Both the position numbers and the translations under genes were made by a program. From contig JAETUM010000003.1 of the NCBI GenBank assembly GCA_021768625.1, positions 1 through 64,000 of the forward strand: a stretch of DNA of 64,000 nucleotides, read 5' to 3'. The notes beneath the pieces were generated by a model that saw only the letters and a program-made list of their open reading frames with translations, was not told the origin of the DNA and did no database searches. Positions 18,024 to 26,621 of this stretch are shown here, piece after piece. Origin of the DNA: Candidatus Stoquefichus sp. (GTDB taxonomy: Bacteria; Bacillota_I; Bacilli_A; Erysipelotrichales; Coprobacillaceae). How positions within the stretch are numbered: the stretch's first letter is position 1; each line of letters starts with the position of its first letter.

Positions 18024-19817
18024 CTACTTTCTTTCAATGACACCAAAGTGACATGCTTTTAAACAGTTACCACATTTTATACATTTATCTTGATCAATAT
18101 GGTAAGGAACTTTACCTAATTGACCATCAATTGCATTAGCTGGACATTGTCTAGCACAAAGACCACATTTACGACATTTATCTTCATCAATCTCATAAGA
18201 TAATAATGCTTTACATACTCCAGCAGGACATTTTTTATCAACGATATGTGCAATATATTCATCTCTAAATTGAGAGATTGTTGACAATACAGGATTTGGA
18301 GCTGATTGCCCAAGACCACAAAGTGCAGTATCTTTAATTGTTTCAGCAAGAGTTTCCAATTCATCCAATGTTTCCATTGTTCCTCTACCTTCACAAATAT
18401 CTTCCAATAGCTCTAACATACGTTTTGTTCCAATACGACATGGAGAACATTTACCACATGATTCATCAACAATAAAATCCATATAAAATCTTGCAACATC
18501 TACCATACAATTATCTTCATCTAAAACAATCATACCACCAGATCCCATCATAGAACCAAGTTTAACCAATTCATCAAATCCAATTGGCGTATCTAATTGT
18601 TCTTCAGTTAAACATCCTCCAGATGGTCCACCAGTTTGAACTGCCTTAAATTGCTTACGATTAGGACATCCTCCTCCAATTTCATAAACAACTTCTCTCA
18701 ATGTTGTTCCCATTGGAACTTCCACCAATCCAGTATTAACAATTTTACCACCTAAAGCAAATACTTTAGTTCCAGTTGATGTATCAGTACCAATAGATTT
18801 AAACCATTCAGCACCATTTAAAATAATTTGAGCAATATTAGCATATGTTTCAACATTGTTAATAATAGTTGGTTTTCCCCATACACCTTTATGAGCAGGG
18901 AATGGAGGTTTTGGTTTAGGCATTCCTCTTTCACCTTCAATAGATTGAATCAAAGCTGTTTCTTCACCACAAACAAATGCACCAGCTCCTAAACGAATCT
19001 CAAGATCAAAGTCAAAACCACTACCAAAAATATTCTTACCTAACAACCCTAATTCTTTTGCTTGAGCAATTGCATGTTTCAATCTTTCAACAGCAATTGG
19101 ATACTCAGCACGAATATAAATATATCCATAATGTGCTCCAATTGCATAACCTGCAATAGCCATTGCTTCAATAACACTATGAGGATTTCCTTCAAGAATC
19201 GATCTATCCATAAATGCTCCTGGATCTCCTTCATCAGCATTACAGATAACATATTTTTCATCACCAGGCTCATTTAAAGCAAATTGCCATTTCATTCCAG
19301 TAGGGAAACCTCCCCCACCACGACCTCTTAGTCCACTTTCTTTAATGACATCAACAACTTCTTGTGGTTTCATTTCTGATAGAACTTTACCTAATGCAAA
19401 ATATCCATCCTTAGCAATATATTCTTGAATATTTTCTGGATCAATAACACCACAATTATGAAGTGCAATTCTTTTTTGTTTTTCATAGAATTTTGTTTTG
19501 TTAATATCATGAATTTCATTTGTATCCTGATCAGCCTCATTTAACATCAAACGATGAACAGGACGTCCTTTATAGAAATGTTCCATAACAATTTCTTTAA
19601 CATCTTCCACTTTAACAGATTTATAAATAATGTTATCAGGATAAATAGAAACATTAGGACCCACACCACAAAGACCTAAACATCCAGTGCGTAAAACACT
19701 GACTTCGTTTTCTAATCCTAAAGAATTAATTTCAGCTTGAAATGCTTCAATCAATTCACCAGAATTACCAATAGTACATCCTGTACCAGCACATACTAAT
19801 ACTTGTATTCTTTCCAT
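18024..19817 (-). CDS. hndC: NuoF-like diaphorase subunit HndC/HydB
   Basis: About 597 residues. An N-terminal thioredoxin-like [2Fe-2S] segment (VCAGTGC ... RTGCLGLCG) precedes the NuoF core with the FMN/NAD(P)H loops GRGGGGFPTG, NADEGDPGAFMDRS and GAGAFVCGEETAL and the [4Fe-4S] motif ESCGKCSPCR. Two C-terminal ferredoxin clusters follow (CRKCGLCARQCP, CIKCGNCLKAC). This is the flavin subunit of trimeric/tetrameric electron-bifurcating hydrogenases, but bifurcation itself is inference. ATG 19817 is preceded by AGGAGGGGTGATC, which contains the in-frame GTG at 19823. Confidence 0.95.
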   Translation of the reverse strand: MERIQVLVCAGTGCTIGNSGELIEAFQAEINSLGLENEVSVLRTGCLGLCGVGPNVSIYPDNIIYKSVKVEDVKEIVMEHFYKGRPVHRLMLNEADQDTNEIHDINKTKFYEKQKRIALHNCGVIDPENIQEYIAKDGYFALGKVLSEMKPQEVVDVIKESGLRGRGGGGFPTGMKWQFALNEPGDEKYVICNADEGDPGAFMDRSILEGNPHSVIEAMAIAGYAIGAHYGYIYIRAEYPIAVERLKHAIAQAKELGLLGKNIFGSGFDFDLEIRLGAGAFVCGEETALIQSIEGERGMPKPKPPFPAHKGVWGKPTIINNVETYANIAQIILNGAEWFKSIGTDTSTGTKVFALGGKIVNTGLVEVPMGTTLREVVYEIGGGCPNRKQFKAVQTGGPSGGCLTEEQLDTPIGFDELVKLGSMMGSGGMIVLDEDNCMVDVARFYMDFIVDESCGKCSPCRIGTKRMLELLEDICEGRGTMETLDELETLAETIKDTALCGLGQSAPNPVLSTISQFRDEYIAHIVDKKCPAGVCKALLSYEIDEDKCRKCGLCARQCPANAIDGQLGKVPYHIDQDKCIKCGNCLKACHFGVIERK

Positions 19818-19828
19818 GATCACCCCTC

Positions 19829-20197
19829 CTATTTTTTATATTTTCCTACAGTATATTCTTCTAACACTTCGTCTCTCATCAAATGATGAGCAACAATTTC
19901 TTTAGCTTTTTTTGCATCTACTAAAACATAAGTTGTTTTATTGTCATCTTTATCAAAAACTTCAACAATTGGCTCTAAAGTACACATACCTATACATCCT
20001 GTTTGTAAAACTGTTACAGGTAATTTTGCTTTTGCTACTTCTTCCACAATTGTATTTAATACAGGTCTTGCTCCAGCCGCAATTCCACATGTTGCCATAC
20101 CAACAACAATACGATATTTTTGGTTGTCATCCATACGCATTGTCATCTTGTTTTGAGCTGCCTCTCTAATTTTCTTTAAATCTTCTAATGATTTCAT
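19829..20197 (-). CDS. hndB: Thioredoxin-like [2Fe-2S] subunit HndB
   Basis: About 122 residues. The cysteines expected of a thioredoxin-fold [2Fe-2S] ferredoxin are at VGMATCGIAAG and LQTGCIGMCTLEP. It starts at ATG 20197, eight bases after GGAGGG, overlapping the stop of the upstream ATPase gene (ATGA). It is thought to link the HndA/HndC flavin module to the hydrogenase. Confidence 0.9.
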   Translation of the reverse strand: MKSLEDLKKIREAAQNKMTMRMDDNQKYRIVVGMATCGIAAGARPVLNTIVEEVAKAKLPVTVLQTGCIGMCTLEPIVEVFDKDDNKTTYVLVDAKKAKEIVAHHLMRDEVLEEYTVGKYKK

Positions 20198-20727
20198 TGA
20201 GATAATCCCTCCTTCATATAATCTTTTAACCAAATAATAACTTCTGGTTCAGTTATCTTTACATCTCCTAAAATATCTTTCATATCTTTTGTATTCATTA
20301 TAAAATGAATATCATCAGTTTTATATTCAAATATATAATCTATATTTTCATCAGCCTGAATTAAAGTTGTCATTGTTTCAATGACATCACCCATAATTGG
20401 TGTATCAATATGATTTTTAATAAATCTTGTCTTTACTATTGTTCCACAATTCTTTTTTGAATCAATGTGTAGATATCCACCTGTTAATTCAGCATTTTGT
20501 TTAAACAATGGTATACCTAATCCAACTTTACGTGTTGTCCTTGTTGTAAAAAATGGATCAATAACTTTACCAACCTCTTCATTTGTCATTCCACAACCAT
20601 CATCTTCAATTTCAATATCAATAACATTTTCTTTAATACTATCATTAATATAAATACAAATATCATTTGCTTTAGCACGTATAGAATTATAAGCAATATC
20701 TAATATATTTAAAGCCAACTCATCCAT
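20194..20727 (-). CDS. GHKL ATPase (histidine-kinase-like, no kinase dimerisation domain) in hydrogenase operon
   Basis: About 177 residues from ATG 20727, after GGAGGAAACG. It has the full Bergerat set: N box LDIAYNSIRA, G1 EDDGCGM, F box PFFTT and G2 GLGIPLF, up to residue about 110. There is no HisKA phosphoacceptor helix, membrane segment or receiver. The last 60 residues are unique and end with EPEVIIWLKDYM. It overlaps both neighbours (PHP gene by 8 bases, hndB by 4). The role is unknown: an ATP-dependent regulator or partner-binding protein for the hydrogenase is likely. Confidence 0.85.
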   Translation of the reverse strand: MDELALNILDIAYNSIRAKANDICIYINDSIKENVIDIEIEDDGCGMTNEEVGKVIDPFFTTRTTRKVGLGIPLFKQNAELTGGYLHIDSKKNCGTIVKTRFIKNHIDTPIMGDVIETMTTLIQADENIDYIFEYKTDDIHFIMNTKDMKDILGDVKITEPEVIIWLKDYMKEGLSQ

Positions 20728-21415
20728 AACGTTTCCTCCACAATCCATAAAATACATCTTTATCTATTTGATTAACAGGTTCACTAATCATTTCTAAACG
20801 ATGAGCATCGCTGTTAAATAAGAAAACAGTATCTTTTAAAAATGGATATTTATTTTGTAAATACGTTTTTTGTTCTTGTGCGGTCACTTCTATAGCATCA
20901 AAGTCTAAAGAACTATCAATTTCTAGAAAAACATTCATAATAGAAAATCTATCAGACATAGCATGTGCCAATACTGCTATACCACCTAATTGGTGAATAG
21001 ATTGAATAACTTCATCTATAGATAGATCTAAAGATTTAATAAGTAATCGATGTTCTTCTTCAATAATTTGATCCATCTCATCCATTACATATTGATGACC
21101 AAAATAATATTCATCATTTGGTTCTTCAATAAGATAGGTATCTAAGAAACTTTGTATATCATCTAAAGCTACATCTTTTAAAAAGTAACCCAGAACATGA
21201 ACTTCTTCCCTTGTTTGAATTTCCACACCATAAATATAGTCAATTTTATCTTTAGCAACTTGATCTAAATGATAAAGTTGTTTAACAGAATTATGATCAG
21301 AAATAGCTATTAAATCTAATCCTTTAATATAAGACATATTAACTATATTATTCAAAGTCATATCATCATCACTACAAGGTGATAACGCAGAATGAATATG
21401 CAAATCATAAAACAT
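20720..21415 (-). CDS. PHP-domain metal-dependent phosphoesterase in hydrogenase operon
   Basis: About 231 residues from ATG 21415 (AGAAGGT upstream). PHP motifs are complete: DLHIHSALSPCSDDD, SDHNS, the E in GVEIQT, AHAM and NSDAHR, giving the expected His/Asp/Glu trinuclear metal site. Such proteins accompany clostridial hydrogenase operons, but their substrate is not established. It lies between a DRTGG-domain gene and an ATPase gene with a one-base gap and an 8-base overlap, so co-translation is near certain. Confidence 0.88.
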   Translation of the reverse strand: MFYDLHIHSALSPCSDDDMTLNNIVNMSYIKGLDLIAISDHNSVKQLYHLDQVAKDKIDYIYGVEIQTREEVHVLGYFLKDVALDDIQSFLDTYLIEEPNDEYYFGHQYVMDEMDQIIEEEHRLLIKSLDLSIDEVIQSIHQLGGIAVLAHAMSDRFSIMNVFLEIDSSLDFDAIEVTAQEQKTYLQNKYPFLKDTVFLFNSDAHRLEMISEPVNQIDKDVFYGLWRKRYG

Positions 21416-21416
21416 C

Positions 21417-21746
21417 TTATAAACCTTCTTGATATAATCTTTTACACAATGCAAAAGCATCTAATGATGAAACAAATAATGGAATATGAAGTTCATTGGC
21501 CTTTAATAAAGTTTCTTCATCTGGTTCAACATTTTCAACAAAAATAATCGCACTAAAATCATTTAACTCTGCAACTGCTATAACATTAATATGTCTTTGA
21601 ACAGTTAACCAAATAGATTCTTCTTTACCATTTGCCATAACAAAACTTAATAAATCTCCAATATAAACATCTTGAATATCTTTATCATCTTTAATCGTAT
21701 TGACTAATCTTATTTCATTAATAGATTGTAATTCACTTAATTTCAT
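21417..21746 (-). CDS. DRTGG-domain protein 2 in hydrogenase operon
   Basis: About 109 residues from ATG 21746, after AAAGGTGAAAA. It is a stand-alone DRTGG-type domain, a fold otherwise found next to CBS pairs or phosphotransacetylase and thought to bind small ligands. Its end (ALCKRLYQEGL) mirrors the end of the paralogue at 23316-23669 (ETCGRLYEKGL). No catalytic residues are obvious. Function unknown; position argues for regulation or assembly of the hydrogenase. Confidence 0.8.
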   Translation of the reverse strand: MKLSELQSINEIRLVNTIKDDKDIQDVYIGDLLSFVMANGKEESIWLTVQRHINVIAVAELNDFSAIIFVENVEPDEETLLKANELHIPLFVSSLDAFALCKRLYQEGL

Positions 21747-21751
21747 GATTT

Positions 21752-22915
21752 TCACCTTTTTTTGACTCGACACGATTGAATATCAACTTTTCCATTCACT
21801 ATTCCTTGTGCTAAACTACGACAATTAGCAAAACCACAGGCTCCACAATCATATTGCGGTAAAGTTTCAAGAATTTCATTCACTTTATCGAACCATACCA
21901 TTCTTTCTTTCATGGATTTCATTTCTTGACGATTCATTTGACGATTGATGAAATAATCATCTTCATCTAAACATGCTATTTCGCCAACACATTCATCTAT
22001 TAAACTTTCAATGTTATAACATCCTTCAAATGGATTAGACCATAAATAATATCCACCTATACATCCTTGATAACATGCATACATAGCAACTAAATCAACA
22101 TGTTGAATACGATCAAATTCAATCAAATCAAGTAAACTTTTTGATTGATTTAATCCTTCTACACGAATAACAGAAAGACTTCTATTTCCAAACAAATCTT
22201 CTACATTGCTTTTTACACCATATTTATTCATTTGAATTGATGCTTTTTCTTGATTTTTTAATTTATTTATCTTAGGAAAAACATGTGAAATACTTAAAGC
22301 ATAATCTATATGAGATGTTTTGTTTCCAAATGGTTCTTTCGCAAGAGTCATTTTTCCAACGCATTCACATAATGAATAAATTCCAACATCTTTTCCTTTT
22401 AATCTTTCCCTTATTTTTTTGGCTGCAATTTCAACAGGATAATCATATGGAAGCAAGCGATCAAACAAAGTAGGATATTTTTTTTCTATTAATTCATTTA
22501 TAGTTGGGCAAAACGATGTTAACCAAATTCCTTCTTTTTGTTGGCTTTCTTCGATTGCTTTTTTATATAAAAATCCTTCTATGTCGCTATACTGTTCTAC
22601 CTCATCAAATCCTAATTTTAAAATTGCTTGACAAATTTCTTGAAATTCTTCAAAAGATTTAAGATCAGATAATAAACTTGTTGGTATTAAAACAACATTA
22701 TATTCATGTTCATGTAGGGTTTCACTTATATGTGCACCTTGAACTTTTAAGACTCTTGAAGGACATTCCTTCATACAAACATCGCAATGTATACACTGAC
22801 TTTCATCAATATTAACTTCATGATTAACAATAGAAATTGCATCAGTAGGACAAGATTTTAAACATTTAATACAGTTATAACATTTTTTTTCTAACCAACT
22901 AACAACTGGTTTCAT
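21752..22915 (-). CDS. Fe-S protein with hydrogenase-like core and altered H-cluster motifs
   Basis: 387 residues. An N-terminal pair of [4Fe-4S] motifs (CYNCIKCLKSCP, CIHCDVCMKECP) precedes a region resembling the [FeFe] hydrogenase large domain. The three H-cluster signatures are changed: TSFCP for TSCSP, SLCECVGK for MPCVAKK, and CYQGCIGGYY for CPGGCINGGG. A last cluster motif of the Fe-S type (CGACGFANCRSLAQG ... SCRVKK) ends the protein. Probably not a normal hydrogenase; a redox or H2 sensor, or an electron carrier, are alternatives. It overlaps the upstream ATPase gene by ATGA. Confidence 0.85.
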   Translation of the reverse strand: MKPVVSWLEKKCYNCIKCLKSCPTDAISIVNHEVNIDESQCIHCDVCMKECPSRVLKVQGAHISETLHEHEYNVVLIPTSLLSDLKSFEEFQEICQAILKLGFDEVEQYSDIEGFLYKKAIEESQQKEGIWLTSFCPTINELIEKKYPTLFDRLLPYDYPVEIAAKKIRERLKGKDVGIYSLCECVGKMTLAKEPFGNKTSHIDYALSISHVFPKINKLKNQEKASIQMNKYGVKSNVEDLFGNRSLSVIRVEGLNQSKSLLDLIEFDRIQHVDLVAMYACYQGCIGGYYLWSNPFEGCYNIESLIDECVGEIACLDEDDYFINRQMNRQEMKSMKERMVWFDKVNEILETLPQYDCGACGFANCRSLAQGIVNGKVDIQSCRVKKR

Positions 22916-23319
22916 TGAAATGTCATCCTTAGATGTGTCCCATCTTTAGAAGATTGAATATCAAATGTTGAAGCACAATTCTTCATATTATCCAATCCCA
23001 TCCCTGCACCAAATCCAAATTCTCTTGCTTCTTTTGAAGCAGTCGAATAACCTGGTGTCATAGCTAGTTCAATATTTTCAATTCCTGGTCCTGTATCATC
23101 AAACGACAATTTGACTATTCCATCATCATCAAGCTCAAAAGTAATTGTCCCTCCATTAGAATGAATAACCAAATTAATTTCAGCCTCATAACATGCAATA
23201 GAAATTCTTTTTAATACTTTTGGATTGATTTCAAGCATTTTTAATGTCATTTTTATATCTCTAGATGCTTGTCCAGCATCTTCGTAGTTATCTTTGAGAA
23301 CTGTGTATACTTTTTTCAT
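22912..23319 (-). CDS. RsbW-like GHKL ATPase in hydrogenase operon
   Basis: 135 residues resembling anti-sigma-factor kinases: N box ACYEAEINLVIHS, G1 FDDTGPGI, G2 FGFGAGMGLDNMK. There is no membrane segment. Stand-alone proteins of this kind phosphorylate or sequester partners (for example RsbW with RsbV and SigB), but no anti-anti-sigma or sigma gene lies nearby, so the partner may be a DRTGG or Fe-S protein of the operon. ATGA overlaps on both sides show tight coupling. Confidence 0.85.
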   Translation of the reverse strand: MKKVYTVLKDNYEDAGQASRDIKMTLKMLEINPKVLKRISIACYEAEINLVIHSNGGTITFELDDDGIVKLSFDDTGPGIENIELAMTPGYSTASKEAREFGFGAGMGLDNMKNCASTFDIQSSKDGTHLRMTFQ

Positions 23320-23669
23320 TTACCTAATCCTTTTTCATAAAGACGTCCACATGTTTCATACATAGTATAATTTGTCACAAATAAGCTTATGTTGCTCATT
23401 TTTGCTCCCTTTATCATATGTTCATCTACATTTTTTCCTCTAACCAAAAGAACAGCAGCTAAATCTAATGTGCTAGCAGTATGGAAAATCTGCATATTTG
23501 CAAGTCCAGTAATTAACAATTCTGTTTCATCTGCATCTCTTAAATGACACAAAGCATCTGACATTAAATCACTACCAAAAGCGCTTTTAAAATCAATATC
23601 ATAAACACGTTCATCGTCAACATAAACTTCTTTACCATCAATAATCTCTAATATTTCTCTTAATTTCAT
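23316..23669 (-). CDS. DRTGG-domain protein 1 in hydrogenase operon
   Basis: 117 residues starting MKLREILEII at ATG 23669, which overlaps the hndA stop by ATGA; a longer frame reaching 23735 lies inside hndA and is not used. Paralogous to 21417-21746 in length, MKLxE start and RLYEKGL end. The central stretch LITGLANMQIFHTASTL is the best conserved part. Likely a small-molecule-binding regulatory protein; ligand unknown. Confidence 0.8.
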   Translation of the reverse strand: MKLREILEIIDGKEVYVDDERVYDIDFKSAFGSDLMSDALCHLRDADETELLITGLANMQIFHTASTLDLAAVLLVRGKNVDEHMIKGAKMSNISLFVTNYTMYETCGRLYEKGLGK

Positions 23670-24157
23670 GCTGTGACTTCTTCTTTCTTGTAATTCAAAA
23701 CAAGCATTTTTAAATCTTCCAATTGTTTTGTACAACCAAATACTGTTCCATCAACACTTACAACTGGTGCTAAACCACAAGCACCTACACAACGTGTTGC
23801 ATCGATAGAAAAAACGCCATCTTCACTTGTACCATTGACAGGAGCACCAGTCATTTCAACTAATAAATCTAAAATTGTTTGAGATCCATTAACATAACAA
23901 GCTGTTCCTAAACATACACTAATGACATGTTTTCCTTTTGGTTCTGTTGTAAACTGTGAATAAAAAGTTACAACACCATAAATTTTGGAAATAGGTTCAC
24001 CTATTGTATCACTCATTTTTTCCATTGCTTCAAAAGGAATATAACCTAATTCATTTTGAATTTCATGAAGCATAAGCTTAATAGGTCCTTTTTCATCTTT
24101 GTGTCTATAGATAACATCATCTATAAAATCCAAAGATTTTTGATTCAATTTTTTCAT
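23666..24157 (-). CDS. hndA: NuoE-like [2Fe-2S] subunit HndA/HydC
   Basis: 163 residues. A helical N-terminal domain (EIQNELGYIP) is followed by a thioredoxin-fold [2Fe-2S] domain with cysteines in CLGTACYVNGS and RCVGACGLAP. It pairs with the NuoF-like HndC for NAD(P)H oxidation or reduction. First gene of the ten-gene operon, with the promoter and Rex-like site about 65-80 bases upstream. Confidence 0.94.
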   Translation of the reverse strand: MKKLNQKSLDFIDDVIYRHKDEKGPIKLMLHEIQNELGYIPFEAMEKMSDTIGEPISKIYGVVTFYSQFTTEPKGKHVISVCLGTACYVNGSQTILDLLVEMTGAPVNGTSEDGVFSIDATRCVGACGLAPVVSVDGTVFGCTKQLEDLKMLVLNYKKEEVTA

Positions 24158-24221
24158 ACTCTCACCTCTACTTATATATTCGTATAATAAACCTTATATA
24201 CTTATGTCGATTTATACACGT

Positions 24222-24239
24222 TTGTGAATATTATAACAT
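24222..24239 (-). promoter_or_regulatory. Rex-box-like operator overlapping the hydrogenase promoter -10
   Basis: On the - strand ATGTTATAATATTCACAA matches the clostridial/general Rex consensus TTGTTAA-N4-TTMACAA at 12 of 14 specified positions. It contains the TATAAT -10 (24235-24230), and its TTCACAA half covers the expected start of transcription. A second TTGTGAA half-site lies at 24271-24265 on the - strand. Rex senses NADH/NAD+ and represses hydrogenase genes in clostridia; no rex gene is in the window. Confidence 0.5.
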
Positions 24240-24275
24240 ACTTTTTTGTGTATGAGAAACCGTTTTCACAATATT

Positions 24276-24309
24276 CGAAAAAAACTGTTAATTTTTTTAA
24301 TTAACAGTT
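24276..24309 (-). terminator. Terminator of tkt
   Basis: Perfect 9-bp stem AACTGTTAA / TTAACAGTT (24283-24291, 24301-24309) followed on the - strand by seven U's; ten bases after the transketolase stop. Confidence 0.75.
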
Positions 24310-24318
24310 CATTTTATA

Positions 24319-26292
24319 TTACATATTTAGGAAAGTATTCACAATATTTTCTACAGTAAATCCATAATTTGGAATAACAATATTAGCTGGTGCACTTGTT
24401 CCAAATTGATTAACAGAAATCATCTTTCCATCTAATCCAATATACTTATACCATCCAAAATCAATTCCCATCTCAATACCTAAACGTTTACGCATAGTAT
24501 GAGGTAAAATAGATTCTTTATATTCATCAGATTGTTGATCAAATAACTCCATTGAAGGCATTGATACAACACGAATATCATATCCTTGTTTTAACAATTC
24601 TTCTTGTGCTTTCATTGCAAGTTCAACTTCACTACCAGTAGCAATAAAAATACCATCTAATTGTTTCTTTTCATGAGAAACAATATATGCTCCTTTAGAA
24701 ACATCATCAAATGACGCATTTGTAATATTTGAAACATTTTGTCTTGTTAAAATTAAAGCAGTTGGTTTATTCTTTGTTTCAATAGCTATCTTCCATGCAG
24801 CACACATTTCATAAGCATCAGCTGGTCTTAACACTTGAATACCTACCATCGAACGCATCATTGCAAGTTGTTCAATTGGTTGATGAGTTGGACCGTCTTC
24901 TCCAACAGCTATAGAATCATGAGAAAGTGGTAAAATAATTGGTAAATTCATTAAACATGACATTCTTAATGCTGCTTTAAAATAATCGCTGAAAACTAAG
25001 AAACCTCCAGAAGCAACTTTAACACCTTTATGAAGTGTCATTCCATTCATAATAGATACCATTGCAAATTCTCTAATTCCAAAATATAAATTGCGTCCTG
25101 TATAATTTTCACAACTGAAACGTCCACCATTTTTGATAACAGTTTTTGTAGAACTTGCTAAATCAGCAGTTCCAGATAAAAATGTTGAATTTTGTTTAGC
25201 AATTGCATTAATTAATTTTTCACTTGTATTACGTGTTGCTTCACTTAATCCATGTGGAAAATCTTTAAGCAAATCTTCATATTCAAAAACATAATTTCCT
25301 TGTATAGCTTGATCTAATTCTTCATACAAATTAGGATATGCTTCTTTATAAGCACTCATCAATTTATTCCATTTATTATATGAACGTTTACCACGATCAT
25401 ATATTTTTTTCTTAAAATCTTGATAAACTTCTTCAGGAACATAGAATTCATCATGATCAAAACCATAAGATAGTTTTGCATATTTTCCATCTTCACTTCC
25501 TAAAGGAGAACCATGAACTTGACTTGTTCCTTGATTTTTAGAACCATATCCAATGATTGTATCAACAATAATCATTGTAGGTTTAAACTTCTCTTTCTTT
25601 CCTTTTTTAATTGCTTTTAAAATAGCATCGATATCATTTCCATCGTCAACACAGATAACTTGCCATCCCATAGCTTCATATCTTTTTTTCACATTTTCAC
25701 TAAAAGAATAATCTATAGGCCCATCCAATGTAACATGGTTAGAATCATATAATACAATTAATTTACCCAAAGATAAATGTCCAGCAATAGAAGAAGCTTC
25801 ATATGTAACACCTTCTTGCATATCACCATCACCACATAATACATATGTATAATGATCAACAACTTCATATTCATCTTGATTATATTTTTCTGCTAAAAAA
25901 CGTTCTGCCATAGCCATTCCAACAGCCATAGGAATTCCTTGACCTAAAGGTCCACTTGATGCATCAACTCCATCTGTCACATCAATTTCTGGATGTCCAG
26001 GTGTACAACTCTTCCATTGTCTAAATGATTTTAAATCATCCATTGTTAAATCAAATCCAGATAAATGTAATAAACTGTATAACAATGATGATGCATGCCC
26101 ACTTGCTAAAACAAATCGATCTCTATTGAACCATTGTGATTCTTTTGGAAAAATTTTTAATTCATTTGTAAATAAAGTATATAAAGCAGGTGCAGATCCT
26201 AGAACCATACCAGGATGACCAGAATTAGCTTTATTAATCATATCAATTCCCAAAGACCTAATTGTTGCTATTGATAACTCCGCTTGATTCAT
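24319..26292 (-). CDS. tkt: Transketolase
   Basis: 657 residues, normal length. A thiamine-diphosphate enzyme transferring two-carbon units in the pentose phosphate pathway. Seen: SGHPGMVLGSAP, the ThDP motif region CGDGDMQEG, GREFAM-like GIREFAM, and DGPTHQPIEQL. A GAGGAGG ribosome site is clear. A TATAAT box lies about 37 bases upstream. It is monocistronic, flanked by terminators. Confidence 0.96.
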   Translation of the reverse strand: MNQAELSIATIRSLGIDMINKANSGHPGMVLGSAPALYTLFTNELKIFPKESQWFNRDRFVLASGHASSLLYSLLHLSGFDLTMDDLKSFRQWKSCTPGHPEIDVTDGVDASSGPLGQGIPMAVGMAMAERFLAEKYNQDEYEVVDHYTYVLCGDGDMQEGVTYEASSIAGHLSLGKLIVLYDSNHVTLDGPIDYSFSENVKKRYEAMGWQVICVDDGNDIDAILKAIKKGKKEKFKPTMIIVDTIIGYGSKNQGTSQVHGSPLGSEDGKYAKLSYGFDHDEFYVPEEVYQDFKKKIYDRGKRSYNKWNKLMSAYKEAYPNLYEELDQAIQGNYVFEYEDLLKDFPHGLSEATRNTSEKLINAIAKQNSTFLSGTADLASSTKTVIKNGGRFSCENYTGRNLYFGIREFAMVSIMNGMTLHKGVKVASGGFLVFSDYFKAALRMSCLMNLPIILPLSHDSIAVGEDGPTHQPIEQLAMMRSMVGIQVLRPADAYEMCAAWKIAIETKNKPTALILTRQNVSNITNASFDDVSKGAYIVSHEKKQLDGIFIATGSEVELAMKAQEELLKQGYDIRVVSMPSMELFDQQSDEYKESILPHTMRKRLGIEMGIDFGWYKYIGLDGKMISVNQFGTSAPANIVIPNYGFTVENIVNTFLNM

Positions 26293-26377
26293 TCTCCATT
26301 TTCCTCCTCAAAAACACATAGTTATTATACACAAAATAGTTTCATTAGGAAACTCTTATTTTCTAAAAATGTCGAAT

Positions 26378-26608
26378 TTAGTTCATTTTTTTCATTTTTT
26401 TGATTTTGTGAGGGGTTACATCTTTTCCATTTGCATCGACTACTTTTATATTTTTAAGTTGTTCTTTAAAACCACTTCTAAAAGCATGTAAATAGGCTTG
26501 CCTTAATTCTTGTTGTCTTACCTTTTCTTCATCAGTTAATCCTTCTGTTTTGCTTTTATGAGCAAGCTCATTAATTTCTTTAATCATTTCATCACTTATC
26601 TTTGCCAT
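26378..26608 (-). CDS. ynzC: DUF896/YnzC-family small protein
   Basis: 76 residues. MAKISDEMIKEINELAHKSK, the EGLTDEEKVRQQELRQAYL core and the FRSGFKEQL tail are the family pattern, a helical-hairpin cytoplasmic protein of unknown function. GGAGG (26618-26613 region) is only a few bases after the U-tract of the structured RNA upstream, so its expression may depend on read-through of that RNA. Confidence 0.85.
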   Translation of the reverse strand: MAKISDEMIKEINELAHKSKTEGLTDEEKVRQQELRQAYLHAFRSGFKEQLKNIKVVDANGKDVTPHKIKKMKKMN

Positions 26609-26621
26609 ATATCCTCCATAT

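Noticed and set aside
18116-20169. Several 60-92-codon frames on both strands of the hydrogenase genes
   Set aside because: They overlap conserved Fe-S and flavin motifs of HndC/HndB, and lack start signals; not real genes.
24158-24318. A small gene in the hndA-tkt gap
   Set aside because: The gap is filled by the promoter, the Rex-like site and the tkt terminator.
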